This document shows, piece by piece, positions 24,868 to 32,469 of a stretch of DNA of 37,539 nucleotides. Source of the DNA: Reyranella sp. (GTDB lineage Bacteria; Pseudomonadota; Alphaproteobacteria; Reyranellales; Reyranellaceae); the NCBI GenBank assembly GCA_019745575.1, contig JAIETA010000185.1, positions 1-37,539 on the forward strand, given 5' to 3'. A program made the position numbers and the translations under genes. How positions within the stretch are numbered: the stretch's first letter is position 1; every line of letters starts with the position of its first letter. The notes under the pieces were generated by a model, which was not told where the DNA came from, ran no database searches, and worked only from the letters and a program-made list of their open reading frames with translations.

Positions 24868-27800
24868 ATCGCCGGGATCACCAACACCGTGAGCGCCGTC
24901 GAGGATGCCAGCCCGAACACCATGGAGATGGCCAGCCCCTGGAAGATCGGGTCGGTGAGGATGAAGGCCGCCCCGATCATGGCCGCCGCTGCGGTCAGGA
25001 AGATCGGCTTGAAGCGGATCGCGCCGGCCTCGAGCAGCGCGTCGCGCAGGGCGGCGCCCTCGGCGCGGCGATGCTGGATGAAGTCGACCAGCAGGATCGA
25101 GTTGCGCACGATGATGCCGGCCAGCGCGATGAAGCCGATCATCGAGGTGGCGGTGAACGGTGCGCCGAACACCCAGTGGCCGAGCACGATGCCGATCAGG
25201 GTGAGCGGCACCGGCACCAGAATCACCAGCGGCAGGCGGTAGGAGCCGAACTGCGCCACGACCAGCAGGTAGATGCCGAGGATCGCCACGCCGAACGCGG
25301 CGCCCATGTCGCGGAAGGTGACGTACGTCACCTCCCATTCGCCATCCCACAGCAGCGATGGCTTCGACTCGTCGGCCGGCTGGCCGTGGTAGAGGATTGC
25401 AGGCGGTCCGGCCTTGCCCCAGTCGAGCTTGGCGATCTCGCCCTCGACCGCCAGCATGCCGTAGATCGGCGCCTCGAAGCGGCCGGCCACCTCGGCCTGG
25501 ACCATCTCGGCGAAGCGGCCGTCGCGCCGGAACAGCGTGTGGGACGCGGGCTCGCGCTTGACCGTGACGACGTCGCCCAATTCGACGTTGGTGCCGGCGC
25601 GCCGTGTGCCGCCGGCCGGCAGCGGCGTCGACAGGATGCGTTCGCCCAGCCACTCGGCGCTGCGCGGCAGCTTGACCACGATCTCGATCGGCTTGGCGTT
25701 GTGGCTGCGCTGCGAGTAGCCGACCTTCACCCCGCCGATGATGGCGGCGATGGTGTCGTACACCGCCTGTTCCTCGACGCCGTAGAATTCGAGGTTTTCC
25801 TGGTTGATCGAAAAGCGCAACCGCTCGCCCGCCGGACGGAAGGTGTCGTCGAGGTCGACGACGAACGGCACCTTCTCGAACGCCTCGCGCACCTTCATCG
25901 CCGTCTCGCGCCGGGTCTTCTCGTCGGGACCGTAGACTTCGGCCAGCAGGGTGGCGAGCACGGGCGGGCCGGGCGGCACTTCGACCACCTTGAGGACGCT
26001 GCCGGCCGGGCGGTCCAGCCCCTGCAGGCGCCGGCGCACGTCGAGCGCGATGGCGTGGCTCGCGCGGGCGCGCTCGCCCTTGGGCCGAAGGTTGATCTGG
26101 AGGTCGCCCTGGTGCGGCGCGTTCCGGAGATAGGAGTGGCGCACCAGGCCGTTGAAGTTGAAGGGCGCCGCCGTGCCGGCGTGGATCTGGATGGAGGTCA
26201 TCTCGGGCAGGTCTTTCAGCCGGCCGGCCGCCGCCATCAGGAAGCGGTCGGTCTGTTCCAGCGTCGCGCCCTGCGGCAGGTCGACGACGACCTGGAGCTC
26301 GGACTTGTTGTCGAACGGCAGCAGCTTTACCGCGACGTCGCGCGTGAAGAACAGCACGCAGACGGCGAGGGTCGCGACACCGACGCCGAGCAGGAAGCGG
26401 CCGGCGCGCCGTCGGCCCGTCAGCAGCGGTCGTGCGGCCCGAAGATAGAGACGGCCGAGCCGCCCGCCGTCGCCATGGCCGCCCGCTGTCGCCGCGACCG
26501 GCGGCGCCTTGGCGAAGTGGCGCCCGGCGACGCGGTAGAGCAGCCAGGGCGTGATGACGACGGCGACGAAGAACGAGAACAGCATGGCCATCGAGGCATT
26601 GGCCGGAATCGGGCTCATGTAAAGGCCCATCAGGCCGCTCACGAACATCATGGGCAGCAGCGCCACGATGATGGTGAGCGTGGCCACGATGGTGGGATTG
26701 CCGACCTCGGCCACGGCCTCGATCGCGGTGGTCTGGAGATCGGCGCCGCCGCGCGCCTGCCAGTGGCGCACGATATTCTCGACCACGACGATGGCGTCGT
26801 CGACCAGGATGCCGATCGAGAAGATCAGGGCGAACAGGCTGACGCGGTTGATGGTGTAGCCCATCAGCCAGGAGGCGAAGAGGGTGAGCAGGATCGTGGT
26901 CGGGATCACCACCAGGACGACGATGCCCTCGCGCCAACCCACGGTCAGCGCGATCAGCAGCACGATCGACACGGTGGCGAGGGCGAGGTGGAACAGCAGT
27001 TCGTCGGCCTTCTCGGTGGCCGTCTCGCCGTAGTTGCGGCTGACGGTGACGGTGATGTCGTCGGGCACCAGGGCGCCCTGCACGGTCTTCAGCCGCGCCA
27101 GGATCTGGTCGGCGACGATGACGGCGTTGGCGCCGCTGCGCTTGGCGAAGGCGAGTGTCACCATCGGCCGGCTCGTCAGTTCCCCGGACTCGCCGCGAAC
27201 CAGCGTCCAGGTGCGATGCCCCGGCTCGGCGGCGCCGACCACGACGGTGGCGACGTCCTTGACGTAGACCGGCCGTCCGTCGCGCGACGTCAGCAGCAGC
27301 AGGCCGACGTCGGGTACGCCCTGCAGGGTCTGCCCGACCACCACCGGAATGTTGCGGTTGAGCTGGCGGAAGGCGCCGACCACGAACGAGCGGTTGGCGT
27401 TGACCAGCTTGTCGACGAACTGGTTGAGCGTGATGCCGTAGAGCGCCAGCCGTTCCGGATCGGGCTCGACGCGGATCTGGTTGGCGCTGCCGCCGACGAT
27501 GTAGCTCAGCCCGACATCGTCGACCTTGACCAGCTCGTGCCGCAGCTCGTCGGCGATCTGGTAGAGGCCGTTGTCGGTCCAGCGCGCCGCCGCGGCGGGC
27601 TTGGGTTCGAGCGTGAGGGCCACGATCGCCACGTCATTGATGCCGCGACCGACGATCAGTGGCTCGGGAATGCCCTTGGGCAGGTCGACGATATTGGCCC
27701 GGATCTTCTCGTGGATGCGCAGCAGGGCGGTATCCTCCGACGTGCCGACGAAGAACCGCGCGGTGACCAGAACGGAGTCGTCCTGGGTGAAGGAGTAGAC

Positions 27801-28052
27801 GTGCTCGACGCCGTTGATCGCCTTGACGATGGCCTCGAGCGGTTTGGTGATCAGCTCGATGGCGTCGCCGGCCTTGTAGCCGTTGGCGGTTACCAGGATG
27901 TCGACCATCGGCACGCTGATCTGCGGCTCCTCCTCGCGCGGCAGCGAAAGCAGCGCCAGCGTGCCCACCAGCACCGCGGCCACCAGGAAGAGCGGCGTCA
28001 GCGGCGAGGAGATCGAGGCCCGCGTCAGCGCGCCGGAAAGGCCGAGCTTCAT
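24822..28052 (-). CDS. RND-family efflux transporter permease
   Basis: 1076 aa, full length for an AcrB-type pump. The first helix (LTPLFLVAAVLVGTLALLSL) is followed by PREEEPQISVPMV, a family hallmark. TM4 carries the proton-relay Asp418-Asp419 in GILVDDAIVVVEN. Two large periplasmic loops and twelve membrane segments can be traced, with a second hydrophobic cluster near residues 480-580 and a C-terminal set ending in VIPAIYVWLRD. Its ATG overlaps the adaptor stop (ATGA, 28052-28049). No outer-membrane channel gene is nearby, so it would recruit a TolC-like protein encoded elsewhere. Divergent from the SqrR-like repressor, it is probably induced by sulfide or persulfide (inference); the substrate is unknown. 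Confidence 0.93.
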   Translation of the reverse strand: MKLGLSGALTRASISSPLTPLFLVAAVLVGTLALLSLPREEEPQISVPMVDILVTANGYKAGDAIELITKPLEAIVKAINGVEHVYSFTQDDSVLVTARFFVGTSEDTALLRIHEKIRANIVDLPKGIPEPLIVGRGINDVAIVALTLEPKPAAAARWTDNGLYQIADELRHELVKVDDVGLSYIVGGSANQIRVEPDPERLALYGITLNQFVDKLVNANRSFVVGAFRQLNRNIPVVVGQTLQGVPDVGLLLLTSRDGRPVYVKDVATVVVGAAEPGHRTWTLVRGESGELTSRPMVTLAFAKRSGANAVIVADQILARLKTVQGALVPDDITVTVSRNYGETATEKADELLFHLALATVSIVLLIALTVGWREGIVVLVVIPTTILLTLFASWLMGYTINRVSLFALIFSIGILVDDAIVVVENIVRHWQARGGADLQTTAIEAVAEVGNPTIVATLTIIVALLPMMFVSGLMGLYMSPIPANASMAMLFSFFVAVVITPWLLYRVAGRHFAKAPPVAATAGGHGDGGRLGRLYLRAARPLLTGRRRAGRFLLGVGVATLAVCVLFFTRDVAVKLLPFDNKSELQVVVDLPQGATLEQTDRFLMAAAGRLKDLPEMTSIQIHAGTAAPFNFNGLVRHSYLRNAPHQGDLQINLRPKGERARASHAIALDVRRRLQGLDRPAGSVLKVVEVPPGPPVLATLLAEVYGPDEKTRRETAMKVREAFEKVPFVVDLDDTFRPAGERLRFSINQENLEFYGVEEQAVYDTIAAIIGGVKVGYSQRSHNAKPIEIVVKLPRSAEWLGERILSTPLPAGGTRRAGTNVELGDVVTVKREPASHTLFRRDGRFAEMVQAEVAGRFEAPIYGMLAVEGEIAKLDWGKAGPPAILYHGQPADESKPSLLWDGEWEVTYVTFRDMGAAFGVAILGIYLLVVAQFGSYRLPLVILVPVPLTLIGIVLGHWVFGAPFTATSMIGFIALAGIIVRNSILLVDFIQHRRAEGAALRDALLEAGAIRFKPIFLTAAAAMIGAAFILTDPIFQGLAISMVFGLASSTALTVLVIPAIYVWLRDDGREAGTT

Positions 28053-29017
28053 GGCCGGGCCACCGGATCGCCCTCGTTGAGGCCCGACAGCACCTCGATG
28101 CCGCCGTCGACCGGCAGGCCAAGCTGGACCACGACCTCGGTGCCGTCCCGCAGCCTCACGTAGCTGACGCCGTAGCGCCGGTAGACGAGGTCGGCCGGAA
28201 CGACCAGCGCGTCGCGCTTGCCGGTGGCGACATAGACCCGGGTCCGTTCGCCGGCGAAGAAGTCGCCCAGCCCGTCGACCTCGGCATCGGCGATCACCCG
28301 GCCCTGGTCGATCTGAGGGTAGACCAGCCGCACGCGGCCGCGGCGCAGCGTCTCCTGATCCTGCTGCTGCAGGCCGCGGGCGCCCACCAGGATCGTGTCG
28401 CCTGCCTTCATGAACCGGGCATGCCGCTCGGGCAGCTGCAGGCGCAGGATGTAGTTGTCGGCGGCCAGCGTGGCGATCGTTTCGCCGGCCAGCACGACGC
28501 TGCCGATGGACACCGGGACCTTGAGCACGCGTCCCGCGCCGGGCGCCAGGACGGCGCCCTCGGTCGACTGCTGCTCGACCACCTCGCGGTCGGAGCGCAG
28601 GGCCTGGAGGGTCCGCTCGGCGACGTCGAGGCGGGTGCGCGTCTGGTCGAGCTGGGCCTGCGGCACCGTGCCCGACGCCCGCAGCTGTTGCATGCGGTTG
28701 AAGTCGATCTGGGCCTGCTCGCGCGCCGCGCTCTGCGCCTGGATGCGCGATTCCAGCGCCTGGATCTGCAATGCGAGCTTGGGATCGACCACCAGGGCGA
28801 TGCGGTCGCCGGCCGCGACCTGGTCGCCCTCGCGCACGGCCAGTGCCACGATGGTGCCGCCGATGCGGGCGCGGGCGCGCAGTTCGCGGACCGGCTCGAC
28901 GGTGGCGATGACGGCCTTGCGGTCGTCGACCTGCTGGCGGGTCACGGCCTGCTGGGCGGCGGCGGGCTGGAGGACGCCGGCCAACAGCAGCAGGGCGGCG
29001 ACGGTGTTGCGGATCAT
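28049..29017 (-). CDS. RND efflux periplasmic adaptor (membrane fusion protein)
   Basis: 322 aa. A signal peptide (MIRNTVAALLLLAGVLQPAA) precedes a lipoyl-like half (RIGGTIVALAVREGDQVAAG), a coiled-coil hairpin rich in Gln, Ala and Arg (about 85-155, including LESRIQAQSAAREQAQIDFN), the second lipoyl half (GAVLAPGAGRVLKVPVSIG) and a beta-barrel with ERHARFMKAGD. It bridges the RND pump to an outer-membrane channel. GAGGGAACGCAGA precedes the ATG. It is the first gene of the minus-strand pair and starts 75 bases from the divergent ArsR gene. Confidence 0.92.
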   Translation of the reverse strand: MIRNTVAALLLLAGVLQPAAAQQAVTRQQVDDRKAVIATVEPVRELRARARIGGTIVALAVREGDQVAAGDRIALVVDPKLALQIQALESRIQAQSAAREQAQIDFNRMQQLRASGTVPQAQLDQTRTRLDVAERTLQALRSDREVVEQQSTEGAVLAPGAGRVLKVPVSIGSVVLAGETIATLAADNYILRLQLPERHARFMKAGDTILVGARGLQQQDQETLRRGRVRLVYPQIDQGRVIADAEVDGLGDFFAGERTRVYVATGKRDALVVPADLVYRRYGVSYVRLRDGTEVVVQLGLPVDGGIEVLSGLNEGDPVARP

Positions 29018-29056
29018 TCTGCGTTCCCTCGCGTGGCGTTCTTTCGTGTGGTGGGC

Positions 29057-29085
29057 TTGACAGATATATTAGCGATTACTAATTT
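29057..29085 (+). promoter_or_regulatory. Candidate promoter of the ArsR/SQR operon
   Basis: TTGACA (29057-29062), a 17-base spacer and TAATTT (29080-29085). The predicted transcription start (29092-29093) coincides with the GTG start codon at 29093, so the regulator mRNA may be leaderless. The palindrome at 29068-29083 covers the spacer and most of the -10. Confidence 0.6.
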
Positions 29086-29090
29086 AGCAA
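29063..29090 (-). promoter_or_regulatory. Candidate promoter of the RND efflux operon
   Basis: On the minus strand TTGCTA (29090-29085) and TATATC (29068-29063) are spaced by 16 bases. The element is interleaved with the ArsR promoter and shares the same palindrome, so one repressor could silence both directions. Confidence 0.45.
29068..29083. promoter_or_regulatory. Putative SqrR/BigR-type operator
   Basis: ATTAG (29068-29072), six bases, then CTAAT (29079-29083): a 16-base AT-rich palindrome between the divergent operons and inside both promoters. ArsR-family repressors of the BigR/SqrR group are known to bind AT-rich inverted repeats in such positions. Assignment to the adjacent repressor is inferred from location. 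Confidence 0.55.
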
Positions 29091-29092
29091 CC

Positions 29093-29404
29093 GTGAATGT
29101 AGACGACCTTCGATCCCAGGCCGGGCGGGCGGCTTCCTTCCTGAAGTCGATCGCCAACGACCGCCGGCTGATCATCCTGTGCGAGCTCGTGAAGGGCGAG
29201 CGCACGGTCGGCGAACTCGAGGCCGTCGCGGGCCTCAGCCAGTCGGCGCTGTCGCAGCATCTTGCCAGGCTGCGTGCGGCGAAGCTGGTCAGGACCCGCC
29301 GGGAGTCGCAGTCGATCCACTATTCGCTGGCCGATGCCGGCGTGCGCCGGGTCATCGGCGTTCTGCACGATGTCTATTGTCGGCCGGCGCGTCGCCGCCG
29401 CTGA
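29093..29404 (+). CDS. ArsR-family repressor of the SqrR/BigR (persulfide-sensing) type
   Basis: 103 aa from GTG 29093; an in-frame TTG at 29057 would lie in the promoter -35 and is rejected. The winged helix has VGELEAVAGLSQSALSQHLA as recognition region. Cys30 (IILCELVKGE) and Cys96 (HDVYCRP) are 66 residues apart, the same spacing and local context as the two cysteines of Rhodobacter SqrR (41/107) and of BigR (LVCTLVEGE...FC), which form a tetrasulfide bridge on persulfide exposure and release DNA. No metal-binding CxC of classical ArsR is present. It is followed 18 bases later by a DUF2892 gene and then SQR, and is divergent from the RND pump. Confidence 0.9.
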   Translation: MNVDDLRSQAGRAASFLKSIANDRRLIILCELVKGERTVGELEAVAGLSQSALSQHLARLRAAKLVRTRRESQSIHYSLADAGVRRVIGVLHDVYCRPARRRR

Positions 29405-29422
29405 CGGAAAAAGGAGGACACA

Positions 29423-29626
29423 ATGTCGATCGATCGCGCCGTGATGGCGTTTGCGGGCGTCATGATCCTGGCCAGCCTTGCGCTCAGCCAGCTGCACAGT
29501 CCCTACTGGCTGCTGCTCACCGCCTTTGCCGGAGCAAATCTCCTGCAGGCCTCGTTCACGGGCTTCTGCCCGGCGGCCATGGTCTTCAAGCGCCTCGGCT
29601 GCAAGGCGGGCACCGCCTTCTCCTGA
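29423..29626 (+). CDS. DUF2892 (YgaP-like transmembrane) protein
   Basis: 67 aa. A perfect AAGGAGG lies just upstream of the ATG. Two hydrophobic helices (about 6-21 and 27-43) are followed by TGFCPAAMVFKRLGCKAG with Cys49 and Cys60. This is the short DUF2892 domain that in E. coli YgaP is fused to a rhodanese and is common in sulfide/persulfide operons. Here it is free-standing, without a rhodanese domain. Membrane location is certain by hydropathy; a role in sulfur handling is inferred from family context and the neighbouring SqrR-like and SQR genes. Confidence 0.85.
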   Translation: MSIDRAVMAFAGVMILASLALSQLHSPYWLLLTAFAGANLLQASFTGFCPAAMVFKRLGCKAGTAFS

Positions 29627-29688
29627 CGGCACCCACCGGCCGGTCCGGCTGCGCCCGATGGAGCGGTTGCGATCCATCGATGCAGCAT

Positions 29689-29740
29689 GGCCGGCGGTCG
29701 GCCGGTTTCCTTGATGCAGCGCAAGGCCCCGTGACGGGGC
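29689..29740 (+). other. Intercistronic stem-loops before the SQR gene
   Basis: The 148-base gap between the DUF2892 and SQR genes contains GGCCG/CGGCC (29689-29693, 29699-29703) and GCCCC/GGGGC (29726-29730, 29736-29740), two short hairpins with 5-base loops. They could moderate read-through or stabilise the downstream message. No T-tract follows and no separate promoter is evident. Confidence 0.3.
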
Positions 29741-29774
29741 AGGGTGGAGTCTCTCGCCGAGATCGGAGGATGCC

Positions 29775-31097
29775 ATGCCGAAGATCGTCGTCCTGGGTGC
29801 TGGAATCGGCGGAATCTCGATGGCGTACGAGCTGCGATCGGTTGTCGGCCGGCAGGCCGACATCACGGTCGTATCCGATTCCGAATGGTTCCATTTTGTG
29901 CCGTCCAATCCCTGGGTCGCCCTGCGTTGGCGCAAGCCCGAGGACATCAAGGTCCATCTGCCCGAGGTGCTGTCCCGGCTCGGCATCGGCTTCGATGCCG
30001 CCGGCGCGAGGCGCCTGCATCCGGCCGAGAGCGTCGTCGAACTCGGTGACGGCCGCAGGATTGCCTACGACTACCTGGTGATCGCGACCGGGCCGGCGCT
30101 CGCCTTCGACGAGATCCCGGGCCTGGGCCCCGACGCCAACACGCTGTCGATCTGCCATGTCGATCATGCGGGAGCCGCGGCGGTCCGCTGGGAGCGCTTC
30201 TGTGCCGATCCCGGCCCGCTGGTCATCGGCGCCGTGCAGGGCGCGTCCTGCTTCGGCCCGGCCTATGAATTCGCCCTGATGGCGAGCACCGACCTGCGCC
30301 GGCGCCGGATCCGCGACCGCGTGCCGATCACCTTCGTCACGGCCGAACCCTACATCGGCCATCTCGGCCTGGGCGGCGTCGGCGACACCAAGAGCCTGCT
30401 CGAATCGGTGCTGCGCGACCATGACATCCGGTGGGTGACCAGCGCCCGGGTCGACCGGGTCGAGCCCGATGCGGTCGCCTGCACGGAGATCGTGGCGGAC
30501 GGCAAGCCGGGGCCGCAGCATCGCTTTCCGGCCAGGCTCGCCATGCTCATTCCGGCCTTCCGCGGCGTGCCCTGTCTCCTGGGCGACGACGGCAAGGGCC
30601 TGCCGGGCCTCGCCAATCCGCGCGGCTTCGTGCTGGTCGACAGGCACCAGCGCAACCCGGCGTACGGCAACATCTTCGCCGTGGGCGTCTGCATCGCCAT
30701 CCCGCCCTACGAGCAGACGCCGGTGCCGGTCGGCGTTCCCAAGACCGGCTACATGATCGAGTCGATGGTGGCGGCCGTCGCCGAGAATATCGCCGTCCTG
30801 ATCGGCGGCCGGCAGCCGGCGCGCGAGCCGACCTGGAACGCCGTCTGCCTGGCCGATTTCGGCAACGACGGCGTGGCCTTCGTCGCCCTGCCGCAGATCC
30901 CGCCGCGCAACGTCAACTGGTCGAGCCGCGGCTACTGGGTGCATGCCGCCAAGGTCGGCTTCGAGAAGTACTTCCTGCACAAGGTCCGCAGCGGCGCCAG
31001 CGAGCCGGGCTACGAGCGCCTGGTCATGAAGCTGCTGGGCATCAACCGCCTGCGCCCCGAGCCGGCCGCCGCCGCCCGGTCCGACGGCGGGGCCTGA
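29775..31097 (+). CDS. sqr: Sulfide:quinone oxidoreductase (FAD flavoprotein)
   Basis: 440 aa. The FAD-binding motif is VVLGAGIGGISMAYEL (5-20), with the second flavin motif LVIATGPAL (101-109) and GNIFAVGVCIAIPP near 298-311. The three cysteines required by SQR are in place: Cys127 (SICHVD), Cys159 (QGASCFGPAYEF) and Cys358 (NAVCLADFG), close to Rhodobacter SQR numbering. The enzyme oxidises sulfide to polysulfide or persulfide at the inner membrane and reduces quinone. A hydrophobic/aromatic C-terminal part (WVHAAKVGFEKYFLHKVRSG) fits membrane attachment. GGAGG precedes the ATG. The gene lies downstream of an SqrR-like repressor and is followed 12 bases later by DUF302. Confidence 0.92.
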   Translation: MPKIVVLGAGIGGISMAYELRSVVGRQADITVVSDSEWFHFVPSNPWVALRWRKPEDIKVHLPEVLSRLGIGFDAAGARRLHPAESVVELGDGRRIAYDYLVIATGPALAFDEIPGLGPDANTLSICHVDHAGAAAVRWERFCADPGPLVIGAVQGASCFGPAYEFALMASTDLRRRRIRDRVPITFVTAEPYIGHLGLGGVGDTKSLLESVLRDHDIRWVTSARVDRVEPDAVACTEIVADGKPGPQHRFPARLAMLIPAFRGVPCLLGDDGKGLPGLANPRGFVLVDRHQRNPAYGNIFAVGVCIAIPPYEQTPVPVGVPKTGYMIESMVAAVAENIAVLIGGRQPAREPTWNAVCLADFGNDGVAFVALPQIPPRNVNWSSRGYWVHAAKVGFEKYFLHKVRSGASEPGYERLVMKLLGINRLRPEPAAAARSDGGA

Positions 31098-31109
31098 AGG
31101 AGAGACTCC

Positions 31110-31496
31110 ATGGCGTACTACATCAGCAAGACCCTTGCGCCCGGCTTCGACGAGGCGGTGCGCCGCACCACCGAGGCGCTGAAAGAGGAGGGCTTCGGCG
31201 TGCTCACCGAAATCGACGTTAAGGACACTTTGAAGAAGAAGATCGGCGTCGACTTCCGCCGCTACCGCATCCTGGGCGCCTGCAACCCGACGCTCGCCCA
31301 CGAGGCGCTGCAGATCGAGGGCAACATCGGCACCATGCTGCCGTGCAACGTCGTGGTGCAGGAGGCGGCCGACGGCGGCATCGAGGTCGCCGCGATCGAT
31401 CCGGTGGCCTCGATGATGGCAATCGACAATCCCCGCCTAAAACAGGCAGCCGAACAGGTTCGCGACAAGCTGCAGCGGGTCGTGTCGCGGCTTTGA
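31110..31496 (+). CDS. DUF302 domain protein
   Basis: 128 aa, soluble. The sequence MAYYISKTLAPGFDEAVRRT, VLTEIDVKDTLKKKIGVDFR and ILGACNPTLAHEALQIEGN is a textbook DUF302 domain. Cys52-like (GACNP) and Cys73-like (LLPCN-type, here MLPCNVVV) residues are conserved in the family. The biochemical role is unknown, but DUF302 genes often accompany SQR, rhodanese and sulfur-transfer genes, and this gene is the last of the sulfide operon. GAAGGAGAGACTCC precedes the ATG. Confidence 0.9.
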   Translation: MAYYISKTLAPGFDEAVRRTTEALKEEGFGVLTEIDVKDTLKKKIGVDFRRYRILGACNPTLAHEALQIEGNIGTMLPCNVVVQEAADGGIEVAAIDPVASMMAIDNPRLKQAAEQVRDKLQRVVSRL

Positions 31497-31565
31497 GGGA
31501 GTGACGCTGGGGTTCTTCGTCCGGTGGGAAGTGGTTCCTCGCCCGCGAGATTCACCGGACTCGGC

Positions 31566-31700
31566 AAGCGTTTCGTGATCTCCCATCCTGCCGTCTCGAC
31601 CATGCTGATCGGCTATTCGACGCTAGAACATCTCGACGAGGCGATCGCGGCGGTGAACAGGGGATCGTTGCCGGAGAAGATGTTGAAGAAGATTGGGTAG
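31566..31700 (+). pseudogene. Aldo/keto reductase C-terminal remnant
   Basis: The 44 codons to the TAG at 31698-31700 encode KRFVISHPAVSTMLIGYSTL and on. They align without gaps to the last 44 codons of the intact aldo/keto reductase (23263-23397), 35 of 44 residues identical, and share the stop codon and a few bases after it. Nothing homologous is visible upstream except a weak ARFTGLG. There is no start codon or ribosome-binding site. It is a truncated paralog or displaced gene end, not an expressed gene. The 261-base stretch 31497-31757 contains nothing else. Confidence 0.8.
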
Positions 31701-31757
31701 GGCGGGTTGCTAGAGTAACGCAAGCAATCGTTGTGTCTTCGAGGTAACTGACGAAGC

Positions 31758-32138
31758 TCAAATCGACTCACTGTCAATTGCTTCATAGATACGTACGCCG
31801 GCCGAGTAAGACAGCATAGCTATCGCTATCTGACTGCCATCATTGCGTATCGTATGGGCAGCACCCCTCGGCACGAACACGACATCGCCAGCTTTGAGAA
31901 CATACTCCTCACCGTCAACGATAGATGTCGCCTGACCGGAAAGCAGCGCTATCGTTTCGTTGCAGTTTGGGTGACGATGGGTTGGACTTACGCATCCGGC
32001 GTAGATCGACATTCGGGCGACGCTTACACCGGCCCCCGGTACCAACCGGTCTTCCATCAACCAGCACATTGTGCCCCAGTTTTCTGCGCTGGCTTCTAGA
32101 TGGCTAGTGCGATTTGGCGTCTGTAACGTTGATTGCAT
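31758..32138 (-). CDS. Cupin domain protein (low-GC, probably acquired)
   Basis: 126 aa; GGCAGGAGGAATAC before the ATG at 32138 is a strong ribosome-binding site. The cupin_2 motifs are THRHPNCNETIALLSGQA (metal ligands His, His, Glu) and VFVPRGAAHTIRNDG. Base composition is striking: of the 120 bases 31741-31860 I count 58 G/C, against about two thirds in neighbouring genes, and codons such as ATA, AGA and TCA are frequent. This suggests recent transfer. It lies between two gene remnants. The ligand is unknown; the gene appears intact. Confidence 0.8.
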   Translation of the reverse strand: MQSTLQTPNRTSHLEASAENWGTMCWLMEDRLVPGAGVSVARMSIYAGCVSPTHRHPNCNETIALLSGQATSIVDGEEYVLKAGDVVFVPRGAAHTIRNDGSQIAIAMLSYSAGVRIYEAIDSESI

Positions 32139-32223
32139 GTATTCCTCCTGCCGCGTGTCTCAACCTATATGACTGTGCAGCGTAGAAGGATCACATCGCG
32201 TTTCGAAGTGTTGCATTGCCGCC

Positions 32224-32415
32224 GTGCCGCCGCTGGCGTTCGACGACGAGGCGTCCGACGCCTACGGCGTTGTCGCGGCCGGCGCCGGCACTTCGCGCCG
32301 CAAGCTGCTCGGCCGCATGATCGCGGCCCAGGCGCTCGTCCATCGCGCCTCGCTGGTGACCATGAACGCCGGTGACTATGCCGACATTCCGGCGCCGACG
32401 TTGATGGCTTGGTAA
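32224..32415 (+). pseudogene. VapC-type PIN-domain toxin, C-terminal remnant
   Basis: About 63 codons resemble the second half of VapC ribonucleases: LAFDDEASDAYGVVAAG, GRMIAAQALVHRASLVTMNA and GDYADIPAPTLMAW match the family pattern FDxxAAxxYG...DxLIAAHAL...LVTxNxxEFxxVPGLxxENW. The N-terminal half with the first acidic metal ligand is absent in this frame, and no antitoxin precedes it. A FEVL segment in another frame just upstream (about 32201-32212) hints at a frameshift. About 36 bases later the next promoterless region begins; the interval 32139-32451 holds nothing else. Confidence 0.6.
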
Positions 32416-32469
32416 CCCTCTTCGAAATACTTCGGTGGCCGGTTAGAATATATGCCGGAGGGCGTGGGG

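Noticed and set aside
24474-28163. Very long open frame (over 1200 codons) on the plus strand, antisense to the RND pump
   Set aside because: It is rich in Arg, His, Gln, Asp and Ala without any domain, a typical antisense shadow of a GC-rich coding strand; the minus-strand frame encodes a complete RND protein.
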